This document shows positions 1 through 5,844 of a stretch of DNA of 10,236 nt, in pieces. Position 1 is the stretch's first letter. Every line of letters starts with the position of its first letter. This DNA is from an uncultured Eubacterium sp. (lineage in GTDB: Bacteria; Bacillota_A; Clostridia; Lachnospirales; Lachnospiraceae): the NCBI GenBank assembly GCA_948759685.1, contig CAQBGY010000097.1, positions 1 through 10,236 of the forward strand. The letters are read 5' to 3'. The notes beneath the pieces are model-generated. The model was not told the origin of the DNA, searched no databases, and was given only the letters and a program-made list of their open reading frames with translations. Made by a program: the position numbers and the translations under genes.

Positions 1-32
1 TTAAAAAGTCAGATTATTCAGAATCGCTTATA

Positions 33-107
33 TTAACTTATAACGACATAGACAAGAGGAGAGAACAAAAGTTCTTGCTTTATTGTATTAATAGAATATA
101 GATTCAT
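33..107 (-). CDS. 24-aa minus-strand small ORF, possible leader peptide
   Basis: This 24-codon ORF begins with ATG (complement of 105-107) and ends with TAA (complement of 33-35). It is too short to trust on length alone. Its support is the context: a GGAGG ribosome binding site lies 6 bases before the ATG (complement of 114-118), and a well-formed sigma-A promoter lies just upstream on the same strand (complement of 140-168). The peptide starts MNLYSINTIK and has a hydrophobic tail (LLFSPLVYVVIS). I do not recognise it. It could be a leader peptide for a gene to the left of the window, a small regulatory or membrane peptide, or the degraded start of a longer gene. Confidence 0.4.
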   Translation of the reverse strand: MNLYSINTIKQELLFSPLVYVVIS

Positions 108-139
108 GTAAAACCTCCTTTTTGATTACGTCAAATAAT

Positions 140-168
140 ATTTTACCATAAAGATACAAAAATATCAA
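140..168 (-). promoter_or_regulatory. sigma-A promoter facing left
   Basis: On the minus strand the -35 box TTGATA (complement of 163-168) and -10 box TAAAAT (complement of 140-145) are separated by 17 bases, with TGG directly before the -10 giving an extended -10. The start would fall near 133, leaving a leader of about 25 bases before the 24-codon ORF. Its -35 lies only 9 bases from the -35 of the rightward xis promoter. Confidence 0.65.
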
Positions 169-177
169 TAAAATAGC

Positions 178-206
178 TTGACATCATTTCGGACAACGTG
201 TATGAT
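178..206 (+). promoter_or_regulatory. sigma-A promoter of the xis-int genes
   Basis: A perfect -35 box TTGACA (178-183) and a -10 box TATGAT (201-206, one mismatch to consensus) are separated by exactly 17 bases. Transcription would start near 213 and run through the stem-loop at 217-249 into the xis-like gene. The promoter is back to back with the leftward one, so one regulator bound at about 163-183 could control both. Confidence 0.75.
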
Positions 207-216
207 AAAACTACAA

Positions 217-249
217 GCAAGATATAAATAGCGAACAATTATATCTTGC
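217..249 (+). repeat. 11-bp inverted repeat in the xis leader
   Basis: GCAAGATATAA (217-227) and TTATATCTTGC (239-249) are perfect reverse complements with an 11-base loop. The repeat begins a few bases after the predicted transcription start and ends 12 bases before the ribosome binding site at 262-269. It may be an operator or an RNA hairpin. No U-tract follows, so it is not a simple terminator. Confidence 0.6.
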
Positions 250-276
250 GAAACTATCAAGAAAGGAGGCAATATA

Positions 277-480
277 GTGAAAGACAACAATTACATGATG
301 TATGCGGAGGACATTTCAAAAGAATTAGGAATCTCCAAAGGATATGCCTACAAAATTATTAAGGAACTGAATCAGGAGTTAAAAGAGGCTGGATTTATTG
401 TGATTTCCGGCAGAGTTCCAAGAGCTTTTTGGGAAACGAAGTTTTATGGCAACGGGACACAAATTGAAACAGTATCATGA
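277..480 (+). CDS. xis: small helix-turn-helix protein, probable excisionase
   Basis: This 67-aa protein starts with GTG; AAAGGAGG at 262-269 sits 7 bases upstream, which decides the start over the in-frame ATGs at 295 and 298. The segment YAEDISKELGISKGYAYKII (about residues 9-28) reads as a helix-turn-helix, followed by a charged helix and a basic tail (SGRVPRAFWETKFYG). Small DNA-bending excisionases encoded just upstream of a tyrosine recombinase are usual in Tn916-like and related elements. The order promoter, small HTH gene, integrase fits that role: directing excision with Int. It could instead be only a transcriptional regulator of int. The stop is 90 bases before the preferred int start, with a palindrome in between. 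Confidence 0.7.
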   Translation: MKDNNYMMYAEDISKELGISKGYAYKIIKELNQELKEAGFIVISGRVPRAFWETKFYGNGTQIETVS

Positions 481-488
481 AGGGAGAA

Positions 489-541
489 GTGTGAAAAATA
501 AATTTTTCACACGCGAGATTTGTGCTTACGCCCAAACTCGC
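489..541 (+). repeat. two inverted repeats between xis and int
   Basis: GTGTGAAAAAT (489-499) and ATTTTTCACAC (502-512) form a perfect 11-bp inverted repeat with a 2-base centre. Directly after it, GCGAG (513-517) pairs with CTCGC (537-541), with TTTG and CAAA pairing inside. The U-rich part lies within the first stem rather than after it, so termination is doubtful. Recombinase or excisionase binding sites, or an RNA structure that limits int expression, are alternatives. Confidence 0.5.
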
Positions 542-569
542 AGGTTGAGTAAGAATGGAGGATATTGAG

Positions 570-1679
570 ATGCCGGTTTATAAGGACACAGAGCGTGGAA
601 GCTGGTACTGTCAATTCTATTATGAGGATTGGACAGGGAAGCGGAAGAAAAAGTATAAAAGAGGTTTCAGGACAAAGAAAGAAGCGCAGGATTACGAGAG
701 TGAATTTAAGCGCGTGGCAAATGCAGACATGGATATGTCAGTTGCCTCGTTTGTGGAGGTTTATTTTAACGATAAGAGTGGAGAGTTAAAAGAGCGTTCA
801 CAGCGGAACAAGAGGTACATGATACAATCCCATGTAATCCCTTATCTTGGAGAGAAGAAAATGAATGAGATTACTCCGGCAGATATTATTGCATGGCAGA
901 ATGAAATCCGGAATAAAAACTTTTCTGAAAGTTATCAAAGAATGTTGCAGAATCAAGTAACCGCTTTATTCACTCATGCACAGAAAATCTATAACTTATG
1001 GAACAATCCCTGCAAAAAGGTAAAAAAGATAGGGCGTTCGGATGTAAGACGGTTGGAATTTTGGACTTATGAGGAATATCAAAAGTTTATAGCGACATTT
1101 GAAAAGGGAAGCCGTTCTTATCTGATGTTCCAGCTCTTGTTTTGGACGGGGATGCGTGAAGGCGAAATGCTTGCGCTTTCTATGGAAGATATTGATTTGG
1201 ATAATTGTCAGATTCATATTACAAAAACTTACTATCGTATGAATAGGACAGATATTATTACGGAACCCAAGACGGATAATTCTGTGAGGACAATAGAGAT
1301 TCCTGTATTTCTTGCAAATGAAATTCAGTCTTATTGGAAGCGGTTGTATCAGTATCCAAAAAATGAACGACTGTTTCCAGTGGTTGCAGAGGCAGTGCAG
1401 CATACAATGAAAAGGCATATTGACAAGGCAGGAGTAAAGAAAATTGATGTGCATTCCCTCAGACACAGCCATTGCGCATACTTAATCAAGCAGGGTGTTC
1501 AACCGCTGATTATTAAAGAACGGTTAGGACATAAGGATATTAAGATTACACTCAATACATATGGTCATTTATATCCAAGTGAACAGAAAAAGGTTGCTTC
1601 TTTATTGGATCATCTGATTGCAGATGACAGTGAGGGAAAGGAAAATGCCCCTGCTGGAAACAAGGGCATCTCCGAGTAG
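570..1679 (+). CDS. int: tyrosine recombinase / integrase, Tn916-Int type
   Basis: Site-specific recombinase that would integrate and excise the element, 369 aa. The start at 570 (MPVYKDTERG) is preferred over ATG 555 because GGAGG at 557-561 sits 8 bases upstream of it, while 555 has no clear site. Residues about 8-48 (GSWYCQFYYEDWTGKRKKK) match the arm-binding AP2-like N-terminal domain of this family. A SAM-like core-binding domain follows (about 55-145), then the catalytic domain. The catalytic set is complete: R196 (TGMREGE), H295 and R298 (HSLRHSH), H321 (LGHKD) and nucleophile Y331 (NTYGHL). The length is normal and the enzyme looks intact. The last codons lie within a hairpin (1645-1669), and the stop lies in a 12-base word repeated at 1846. 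It probably works with the xis product encoded upstream. Confidence 0.93.
   Translation: MPVYKDTERGSWYCQFYYEDWTGKRKKKYKRGFRTKKEAQDYESEFKRVANADMDMSVASFVEVYFNDKSGELKERSQRNKRYMIQSHVIPYLGEKKMNEITPADIIAWQNEIRNKNFSESYQRMLQNQVTALFTHAQKIYNLWNNPCKKVKKIGRSDVRRLEFWTYEEYQKFIATFEKGSRSYLMFQLLFWTGMREGEMLALSMEDIDLDNCQIHITKTYYRMNRTDIITEPKTDNSVRTIEIPVFLANEIQSYWKRLYQYPKNERLFPVVAEAVQHTMKRHIDKAGVKKIDVHSLRHSHCAYLIKQGVQPLIIKERLGHKDIKITLNTYGHLYPSEQKKVASLLDHLIADDSEGKENAPAGNKGISE
1645..1669 (+). repeat. inverted repeat in the 3' end of int
   Basis: ATGCCC (1645-1650) and GGGCAT (1664-1669) pair, with TG/CA extending the stem after one mismatch. It lies wholly within the int coding sequence near its stop. There is no downstream U-tract, so a terminator role is weak. 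Confidence 0.4.
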
Positions 1680-1875
1680 TGAAAGCCAAGCTTTCCTATA
1701 CTCTATCTCGCAAATATAGTATAGCAAAGCTTCGGTCTTTCGACAATGGTGCAAATGTAATTTCCATAGATTTTTGTGGATTGCTTTTGATGCGCAGTTC
1801 CATGTAGAGGAAATATGCCACTAAAGTGGCGAATGGAACGCGTAGCGAGTAGTGAAAAAGAACATTCACTACTCG
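1673..1875. repeat. palindrome-rich spacer after int, three copies of CGAGTAGTGAA
   Basis: The word CGAGTAGTGAAA occurs at 1673-1684 (across the int stop) and again at 1846-1857, 173 bases apart. An inverted copy, TTCACTACTCG, lies at 1865-1875, so the second and third copies form an 11-bp hairpin with an 8-base loop. Between the direct copies are a long imperfect palindrome (1688-1706 with 1714-1732, 17 of 19 pairs) and a nested pair: GTTCCAT/ATGGAAC (1797-1803, 1833-1839) enclosing GCCACT/AGTGGC (1817-1822, 1825-1830). No gene is supported here. Its position beside int, with direct repeats around palindromes, suggests recombinase sites (attP-like) or a structured leader or origin for the primase gene. 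None of these is proven. Confidence 0.6.
1688..1732. repeat. long imperfect palindrome downstream of int
   Basis: The arms at 1688-1706 and 1714-1732 pair at 17 of 19 positions around a 7-base centre; each arm includes AAGCTTT and CTATACT or their complements. GAAAG (1681-1685) and CTTTC (1737-1741) can extend the stem with small bulges. No U-tract follows, so a recombination site or a weak bidirectional terminator are both possible. Confidence 0.55.
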
Positions 1876-1907
1876 ATTACTTAAAATCAAAGGAAGGAGC
1901 TATTATT

Positions 1908-2591
1908 TTGTCCATTTTTAGTGAAGTAAAGGAATATCTGACAGCAAGGCAGGTGGCAGAATATTATGGTTTGCAGGTTAAAAGGAATGGCTTAGCCTGT
2001 TGTCCATTTCATGATGATAAACACCCAAGCATGAAGATTGATACAAATTATCACTGCTTTGCCTGTGGTGTTGGTGGAGATGCAGTTGATTATGCTTCAC
2101 GTATGTTTGGATTGTCACAGTATGATGCGGCATTAAAACTGATAGAGGATTTTCAACTGCCAATATCAGTAAGAGGTAAAACGGCGTTCAACGAGCAGGA
2201 GAAGGCGCGGATCAGAAAAGAAAAGGCGGAAAAAGAACGAATTATACATATCAAAGAACGCTTTAGGAAGTGGTGTAATCAAAGTATTGATATATTAAGG
2301 GATTGTTTGCTGGAAGTAGAAAAGATAGAAAATTTCTTACGGGATAAACCGCCGGATATTGTTTTTTCGGACGATTATGCGCAGATACTTCATGCGGCGC
2401 CAATTATGAATTACTGGCTGGATATTCTGTGTATGGGAGAAACAGCAGAAAAGCAGGAATTATTTATCAAAAACAGGAGGGAGGTGGAGAAACTTGTCCA
2501 AAGAGTCAGAAGCAGTGGGAAACGAATCATGGGAGAAAGTCGGGGAAGTACTGGATGCCGAGATGAGCAGTGTGGGGGATGTGCGCTTTGA
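1908..2591 (+). CDS. CHC2 zinc-finger primase-like protein
   Basis: Protein of 227 aa resembling the zinc-binding N-terminal part of DnaG-type primases, probably helping element DNA replication. I chose the TTG start at 1908 because GGAAGGAG (1892-1899) is 8 bases upstream; a longer reading from ATG 1815 would run through the palindromes and has no ribosome binding site. The start MSIFSEVKEYLTARQVAEYYG leads to the zinc motif: C32-x2-H35 (CCPFH), then C50-x2-C53 (HCFACG), followed by GGDAVDY. After residue about 90 the protein is a charged helical region with no visible TOPRIM catalytic domain, so it may act only as a DNA-binding partner of the downstream helicase. Its 3' end overlaps that gene by 98 bases, so the two are probably translationally coupled. 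Confidence 0.82.
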   Translation: MSIFSEVKEYLTARQVAEYYGLQVKRNGLACCPFHDDKHPSMKIDTNYHCFACGVGGDAVDYASRMFGLSQYDAALKLIEDFQLPISVRGKTAFNEQEKARIRKEKAEKERIIHIKERFRKWCNQSIDILRDCLLEVEKIENFLRDKPPDIVFSDDYAQILHAAPIMNYWLDILCMGETAEKQELFIKNRREVEKLVQRVRSSGKRIMGESRGSTGCRDEQCGGCAL

Positions 2592-3861
2592 CCTCGCGAA
2601 AAGTGAGAAGGGATATATTTGTCAGACGATTAATAATTGTATGATAGTGTTCCATCGTGATCCGGTTTTAAAGGGCGCAATCCGCAAGAATGAATTATCA
2701 GGGAAAATTGATGTTGTCGGCAGTCTGGGATGGCAGCGCACATCTTCCAGTGTGACAGATACAGATGTCTATCAGATTCAATGGTATTTGGAAAAGAACT
2801 ATGGACTGAAAAATGATCGTATCATCAATAAGGCATTAAACATTGTGGCAAGCGAAAACAGGTATCACCCAATTCGTGATTATTTGGAAAAATTGGAGTG
2901 GGACGGAGAACAGCGTATAGATAAGCTTCTGCCGCGTTACTTAGGAGCAGATAATGACAGCTATACAAAAGAAATCATGCGGATTCTGATGCTGGCGGCA
3001 ATCCATAGGGTGTATGAGCCGGGATGCAAGTTTGAAATCATGGTATGTCTTGTGGGAGGGCAAGGTGCTGGTAAATCCACTTTTTTCCGCTTTCTTGCTA
3101 TAAATGATGAATGGTTTACAGATGACTTGAAACGTATGGACGATGATAACGTTTACCGGAAAATGCAGGGGCATTGGATTATTGAAATGTCGGAAATGAT
3201 TGCAACGGTAAATGCCAAGAGTATTGAAGATATCAAGTCATTTATCAGCAGACAAAAAGAAACATATAAAATTCCCTACGAAACACACCCGGAGGACAGA
3301 CCAAGACAGTGTGTGTTTGTGGGAACTTCCAACAGCATGGATTTTCTGCCGCTTGACAGGACAGGAAACCGCCGTTTTGCGCCTGTGTTGGTACACCCTG
3401 AAAGAGTGGAGAAACATATTCTTGCGAATGAAAAAGAAGCGAGGGAATATATCAGACAGGCATGGGCGGAGGCGATGGTATTATATTGGAATGGTTTTCA
3501 TGAGTTGAAATTATCAAGGGGTACAGAGGAATATCTGAAAGAAATGCAGAAGGAATTCATGCCGGAGGATGCAAAAGTAGGAATTATCCAGTTATGGCTG
3601 GACGAGCTATCGGAAGATTATGTGTGCAGCATTATGATTTATAAGGAAGCGTTCCATCATGAGTACGATACGCCAAAAGATTGGGAACTGAAAGAGATTA
3701 ACAATGTTATGAACCACAGCATTGTCGGATGGGAGAAAGTTTCATCTCACAGGTTTGCCGGATATGGTACACAGAGAGGGTGGCGGAGAGTAACGGATAA
3801 GAATGGATTCCGAAAATTGCCGGAGAATGTATCAACTCCATTCGAGGAAACAAAAGAGTGA
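2494..3861 (+). CDS. VapE-family (SF3-like) replication helicase
   Basis: Protein of 455 aa of the virulence-associated E family, which contains P-loop ATPases related to helicases of phage satellites and islands. It starts at TTG 2494, behind an unusually long purine-rich ribosome binding site (2475-2488), inside the end of the primase gene. The Walker A motif GGQGAGKST is at residues 188-196, a Walker B-like segment WIIEMSEM at 228-235, and a sensor-like stretch (VFVGTSNSMDF, then LDRTGNRRF with its conserved arginines) follows. The N-terminal 180 residues, including RDYLEKLEWDGEQRIDKLL, match the usual pre-ATPase region. Its likely role is to unwind the element's origin, together with the zinc-finger protein encoded upstream. 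A repeat array suited to an origin lies 37 bases after its stop. Confidence 0.88.
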   Translation: MSKESEAVGNESWEKVGEVLDAEMSSVGDVRFDLAKSEKGYICQTINNCMIVFHRDPVLKGAIRKNELSGKIDVVGSLGWQRTSSSVTDTDVYQIQWYLEKNYGLKNDRIINKALNIVASENRYHPIRDYLEKLEWDGEQRIDKLLPRYLGADNDSYTKEIMRILMLAAIHRVYEPGCKFEIMVCLVGGQGAGKSTFFRFLAINDEWFTDDLKRMDDDNVYRKMQGHWIIEMSEMIATVNAKSIEDIKSFISRQKETYKIPYETHPEDRPRQCVFVGTSNSMDFLPLDRTGNRRFAPVLVHPERVEKHILANEKEAREYIRQAWAEAMVLYWNGFHELKLSRGTEEYLKEMQKEFMPEDAKVGIIQLWLDELSEDYVCSIMIYKEAFHHEYDTPKDWELKEINNVMNHSIVGWEKVSSHRFAGYGTQRGWRRVTDKNGFRKLPENVSTPFEETKE

Positions 3862-3897
3862 GGTCGTATCGGAACAAGAAAAAGTTTTTTAGGCTTC

Positions 3898-4058
3898 GTT
3901 TACAAATTCTGTTTACAAGCTTCTGTTGACAGGAAAGTAAACAAATCGGTTTACAGGAAAAGTCAGTAAATATAATGCTTTGAGGATTTGTAAACAGTGT
4001 AAACGGAAAATTTTTAAAAGAGTATTTGTAAACAAAACATGTAAACGGACAGATAAAC
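3898..4058. repeat. split array of GTTTACA / TGTAAAC repeats (candidate origin or centromere)
   Basis: About ten 7-base words lie in the spacer between the helicase and parM genes. Left block: GTTTACA at 3898, 3911 and 3949, the variant GTTGACA at 3925, and one reversed GTAAACA at 3937. Right block: TGTAAAC at 3989, 3998, 4027 and 4040, and the variant ATAAACA at 4053. Spacings are mostly 12-14 bases, about one helical turn. The two blocks point in opposite senses around an AT-rich core (3956-3988, about 70% A+T). This is the layout known for phage-satellite (SaPI) origins next to their Rep helicase gene. It also suits a parC centromere and operator upstream of parM. The rest of 3862-4083 shows only A- and T-runs. 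Confidence 0.75.
3950..3976 (+). promoter_or_regulatory. candidate promoter for the parM-parR genes
   Basis: A perfect -10 box TATAAT (3971-3976) has TTTACA (3950-3955) upstream with a short 15-base spacer. The -35 falls inside a repeat word, and the right-hand repeats would lie in the transcribed leader. Autoregulation by a repeat-binding ParR would therefore be easy. The short spacer keeps confidence low. Confidence 0.4.
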
Positions 4059-4083
4059 AGAGCATTTAAGGAGGGTATTTTAT

Positions 4084-5007
4084 ATGCAGAAATTTAACAG
4101 CAGCACAAAAATAATTATCGGAGTGGATCATGGATATGGGAATATGAAGACTGCGCACAGGATATTTAAGACGGGTGTGGAGTGTATGGAAGAAGAACCG
4201 ATTGTAAGCAGAAATTTTGTAAAATACAAGGATAAGTTTTATGTAATAGGAGAGTCGCATTTAGTGTATCAGGGCAACAAAACGGAATCTGAGGATTTTC
4301 ATATTTTGACGCTTGCGGCATTGGCGGAGGAATTGATGTTTAGAGGACTCCATGAAGCGAATGTAAGATTGGCAGTGGGACTTCCTCTTGCATGGATGAA
4401 AAATCAGGGGGCAGATTTTAAGCGTTATCTGTTGAAAGAGCAGGAGTTACACTTTGAATTTCGTAAGGAAAGATATCATGTGCACCTGTGCGGTGTAGAG
4501 GTATTCCCGCAGGGATTTGCCGCGATTGTTAATTTGGGCACAATGCCGGGGATGAATATGCTGGCAGACATTGGAAACGGAACCATGAACGTGATGCAGA
4601 TCATTGATAACAAGCCATTGGAAAAGAGCCTTGTGACAGATAAATTTGGCGTGGGTATCTGCATGAAGGAGATACAGAAAGAGTTGTCAAAAGAAAATGG
4701 TGAGGATATACCCGAAATGCTGATTGAACCGCTTCTTTGGAATGGTATACAGGGCAGAACAGATGTTACGGCTGTAAAAGTAGAGCGTATAGCAAAACAG
4801 TATGCAGAAAATATTAGAAAGCGTTTGGTTGATTACGGTTATAAAGAAGGATTGGTGCATTTATATGTGATTGGCGGAGGCGGATGTCTGCTTCGGAATT
4901 ACACAGAATTGGCAGGTAAAGTGGAAGTTACTTTTATTACTGATATTTGTGCCAATGCAAAGGGGTATGAGTATCTTGCGGCACAAAAACAGCGCAGACA
5001 GAGGTAA
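4084..5007 (+). CDS. parM: actin-like ATPase, ParM/StbA family
   Basis: Protein of 307 aa of the plasmid actin-like family, which forms ATP-driven filaments that push DNA copies apart. The start at ATG 4084 is set by AAGGAGGG at 4068-4075. The actin-fold signatures appear in order: phosphate-1 loop GVDHGYGNMK (residues 13-22), phosphate-2 loop ADIGNGTMN (161-169), and the adenosine motif VIGGGGCLL (262-270). The C-terminal NAKGYEYLA is also typical of ParM-like proteins. The length fits the family. It sits after a repeat array (candidate centromere) and before a ParR-like gene that overlaps its end, the usual parC-parM-parR order. In an integrative element this suggests the excised circle persists or replicates long enough to need partition. 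Regulatory or transfer-related roles cannot be excluded. Confidence 0.88.
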   Translation: MQKFNSSTKIIIGVDHGYGNMKTAHRIFKTGVECMEEEPIVSRNFVKYKDKFYVIGESHLVYQGNKTESEDFHILTLAALAEELMFRGLHEANVRLAVGLPLAWMKNQGADFKRYLLKEQELHFEFRKERYHVHLCGVEVFPQGFAAIVNLGTMPGMNMLADIGNGTMNVMQIIDNKPLEKSLVTDKFGVGICMKEIQKELSKENGEDIPEMLIEPLLWNGIQGRTDVTAVKVERIAKQYAENIRKRLVDYGYKEGLVHLYVIGGGGCLLRNYTELAGKVEVTFITDICANAKGYEYLAAQKQRRQR

Positions 5008-5458
5008 TGCCATAAGGAAAACTTATAAATGCAGTAATATAAAATTCTGCATGGAAGATGAAAACCAGCGCAGGACTTGGGAATATCTACAGGGAATAAC
5101 GAGAAGGGACGGTTCTTACGGGAAGATACTTTCTGATGCGTTTGTTGCGGTTCTTGACAGCAAGAATGAAATAAGAGCAGATAAACCGGAAGAATTACTT
5201 ACTCTTTCATTAAAACAGTCAGAATACGAATTTGAACAATTAGAAGAAATGTTTGCGAGGGTGCTGGAAGCTAAGTTTTGGAGTTTACAGGAAATTCTGA
5301 CAGAACATATGGAAAAATGCTTTCAGGAACATACTTTGGATTTTCAAGCTGACGTGGTTAAGGCAGCGGAAACGGATGACAGTAATGAATTAGGACAGAC
5401 GCAGGAGGCGGAATTATCTGAGGATATGATGGCATTTGCTTTTACAATGGGTGAATAG
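4967..5458 (+). CDS. ParR-like DNA-binding adaptor, start uncertain
   Basis: Protein of about 163 aa encoded directly after parM. The segment KCSNIKFCMEDENQRRTW (residues 21-38) can form a beta strand and a helix, and SYGKILSDAFVAVLD gives a second helix: a pattern like the ribbon-helix-helix DNA-binding fold of ParR proteins. The C-terminal half is acidic and helical, as expected for a part that contacts ParM filaments. I infer that it binds the GTTTACA/TGTAAAC array and links DNA to ParM. The start is unclear. ATG 4967 is in frame but too close to AAGGGG (4960-4965); TTG 4976 has better spacing; a start nearer the parM stop would need ATA 5012. The family match rests on pattern and position, so the function is moderately supported. 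Confidence 0.65.
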   Translation: MSILRHKNSADRGNAIRKTYKCSNIKFCMEDENQRRTWEYLQGITRRDGSYGKILSDAFVAVLDSKNEIRADKPEELLTLSLKQSEYEFEQLEEMFARVLEAKFWSLQEILTEHMEKCFQEHTLDFQADVVKAAETDDSNELGQTQEAELSEDMMAFAFTMGE

Positions 5459-5666
5459 GCGGTTCCGAATTTATATATTCGGTACTCATTTCCGAAAAGG
5501 GAGCTTACGGAAAGGTGCCGAAAAGTATTTATTCGGTACTGTCACCCAAAGCGAATGACGGCGGCTTTTTGCCGGAATGAGTAGTCTGACGGATGGTTTT
5601 TCCGACAGACTACGGATGCCGTTAGGCAGACGGTGTTTGCCAACGGCAAATACTACCCTCGGAGAG

Positions 5667-5707
5667 CGCCTTACTTCTGATGCGTATGCGTCAGAAGTAA
5701 TAAGGCG
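5667..5707 (+). repeat. 14-bp stem with a 3-base bulge
   Basis: CGCCTTA (5667-5673) pairs with TAAGGCG (5701-5707), and CTTCTGA (5674-5680) pairs with TCAGAAG (5691-5697), leaving TAA (5698-5700) bulged and a 10-base loop. It abuts the next inverted repeat at 5707 and is one of the strongest stems in the candidate transfer origin. Confidence 0.6.
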
Positions 5708-5727
5708 TTACTTTTGTCAAAAGTAAC
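5707..5727 (+). repeat. perfect 10-bp inverted repeat, possible relaxase site
   Basis: GTTACTTTTG (5707-5716) and CAAAAGTAAC (5718-5727) are perfect reverse complements around a single T. A compact, A+T-centred palindrome about 120 bases before the relaxase start is the sort of site a MobV enzyme would recognise, but the nick position cannot be read from the sequence. Confidence 0.6.
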
Positions 5728-5731
5728 AAAA

Positions 5732-5791
5732 TGCTGTGCTCAAAGTGAAAACAAGCGATGCAATGCGGCATTTGTTTTCACTGGCACAGCA
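5732..5791 (+). repeat. large two-part hairpin before mob
   Basis: TGCTGTG (5732-5738) pairs with CACAGCA (5785-5791). After a small internal loop, AGTGAAAACAA (5744-5754) pairs with TTGTTTTCACT (5772-5782), and ATGC/GCAT (5758-5761, 5768-5771) caps it. This gives 22 base pairs in 60 bases. It may be a relaxase recognition structure or an RNA hairpin in the mob leader. Confidence 0.6.
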
Positions 5792-5844
5792 GCGATAAAT
5801 GCGAAGCATTTAGAGCAATATTTAAGTCAGGAGGGAGGCAGAAA

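Larger units (their letters stand above)
5461..5844 (+). other. hairpin array upstream of the relaxase gene, candidate oriT
   Basis: No gene is supported in these 384 bases, which are almost entirely inverted repeats. In order: CCGAAT/ATTCGG (5465-5482); TTTCCG/CGGAAA (5489-5513); CCGAA/TTCGG (5518-5536); GTAGTCTG/CAGACTAC with CGGA/TCCG inside (5581-5613); TGCCGTT/AACGGCA with GGCA/TGCC inside (5617-5648); a 14-bp stem with a 3-base bulge (5667-5707); GTTACTTTTG/CAAAAGTAAC (5707-5727); a two-part stem TGCTGTG/CACAGCA plus an 11-bp stem (5732-5791); and TAAATGC/GCATTTA (5796-5812). TATTCGGTACT is directly repeated at 5476 and 5530. MobV relaxases normally nick at hairpins just upstream of their own gene, so the transfer origin probably lies here. 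I do not see the published pMV158-type nick sequence. Confidence 0.65.

Noticed and set aside
996..1472. 158-codon minus-strand reading frame inside int
   Set aside because: It lies wholly opposite a complete integrase with all catalytic residues, has no ribosome binding site I can see, and its product resembles no family.
1688..1732. Simple rho-independent terminator of int
   Set aside because: The stem is long but A+T-rich and no U-tract follows in the + direction, so I list it as a palindrome of unknown role.
1815..1907. N-terminal extension of the primase-like protein from ATG 1815
   Set aside because: It would translate through the palindromes at 1817-1875. TTG 1908 has a well-placed ribosome binding site and gives a family-like start.
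3212..3508. 98-codon reading frame inside the VapE-like gene
   Set aside because: It is an out-of-frame shadow of the helicase sequence; the helicase frame carries the conserved motifs.
5578..5584. Fourth copy of the CGAGTAGTGAA word
   Set aside because: Only GAGTAGT is shared, within another hairpin; too short to count.
5461..5812. CRISPR-like repeat array
   Set aside because: The units are different hairpins rather than identical repeats with spacers; only an 11-base word recurs, twice.
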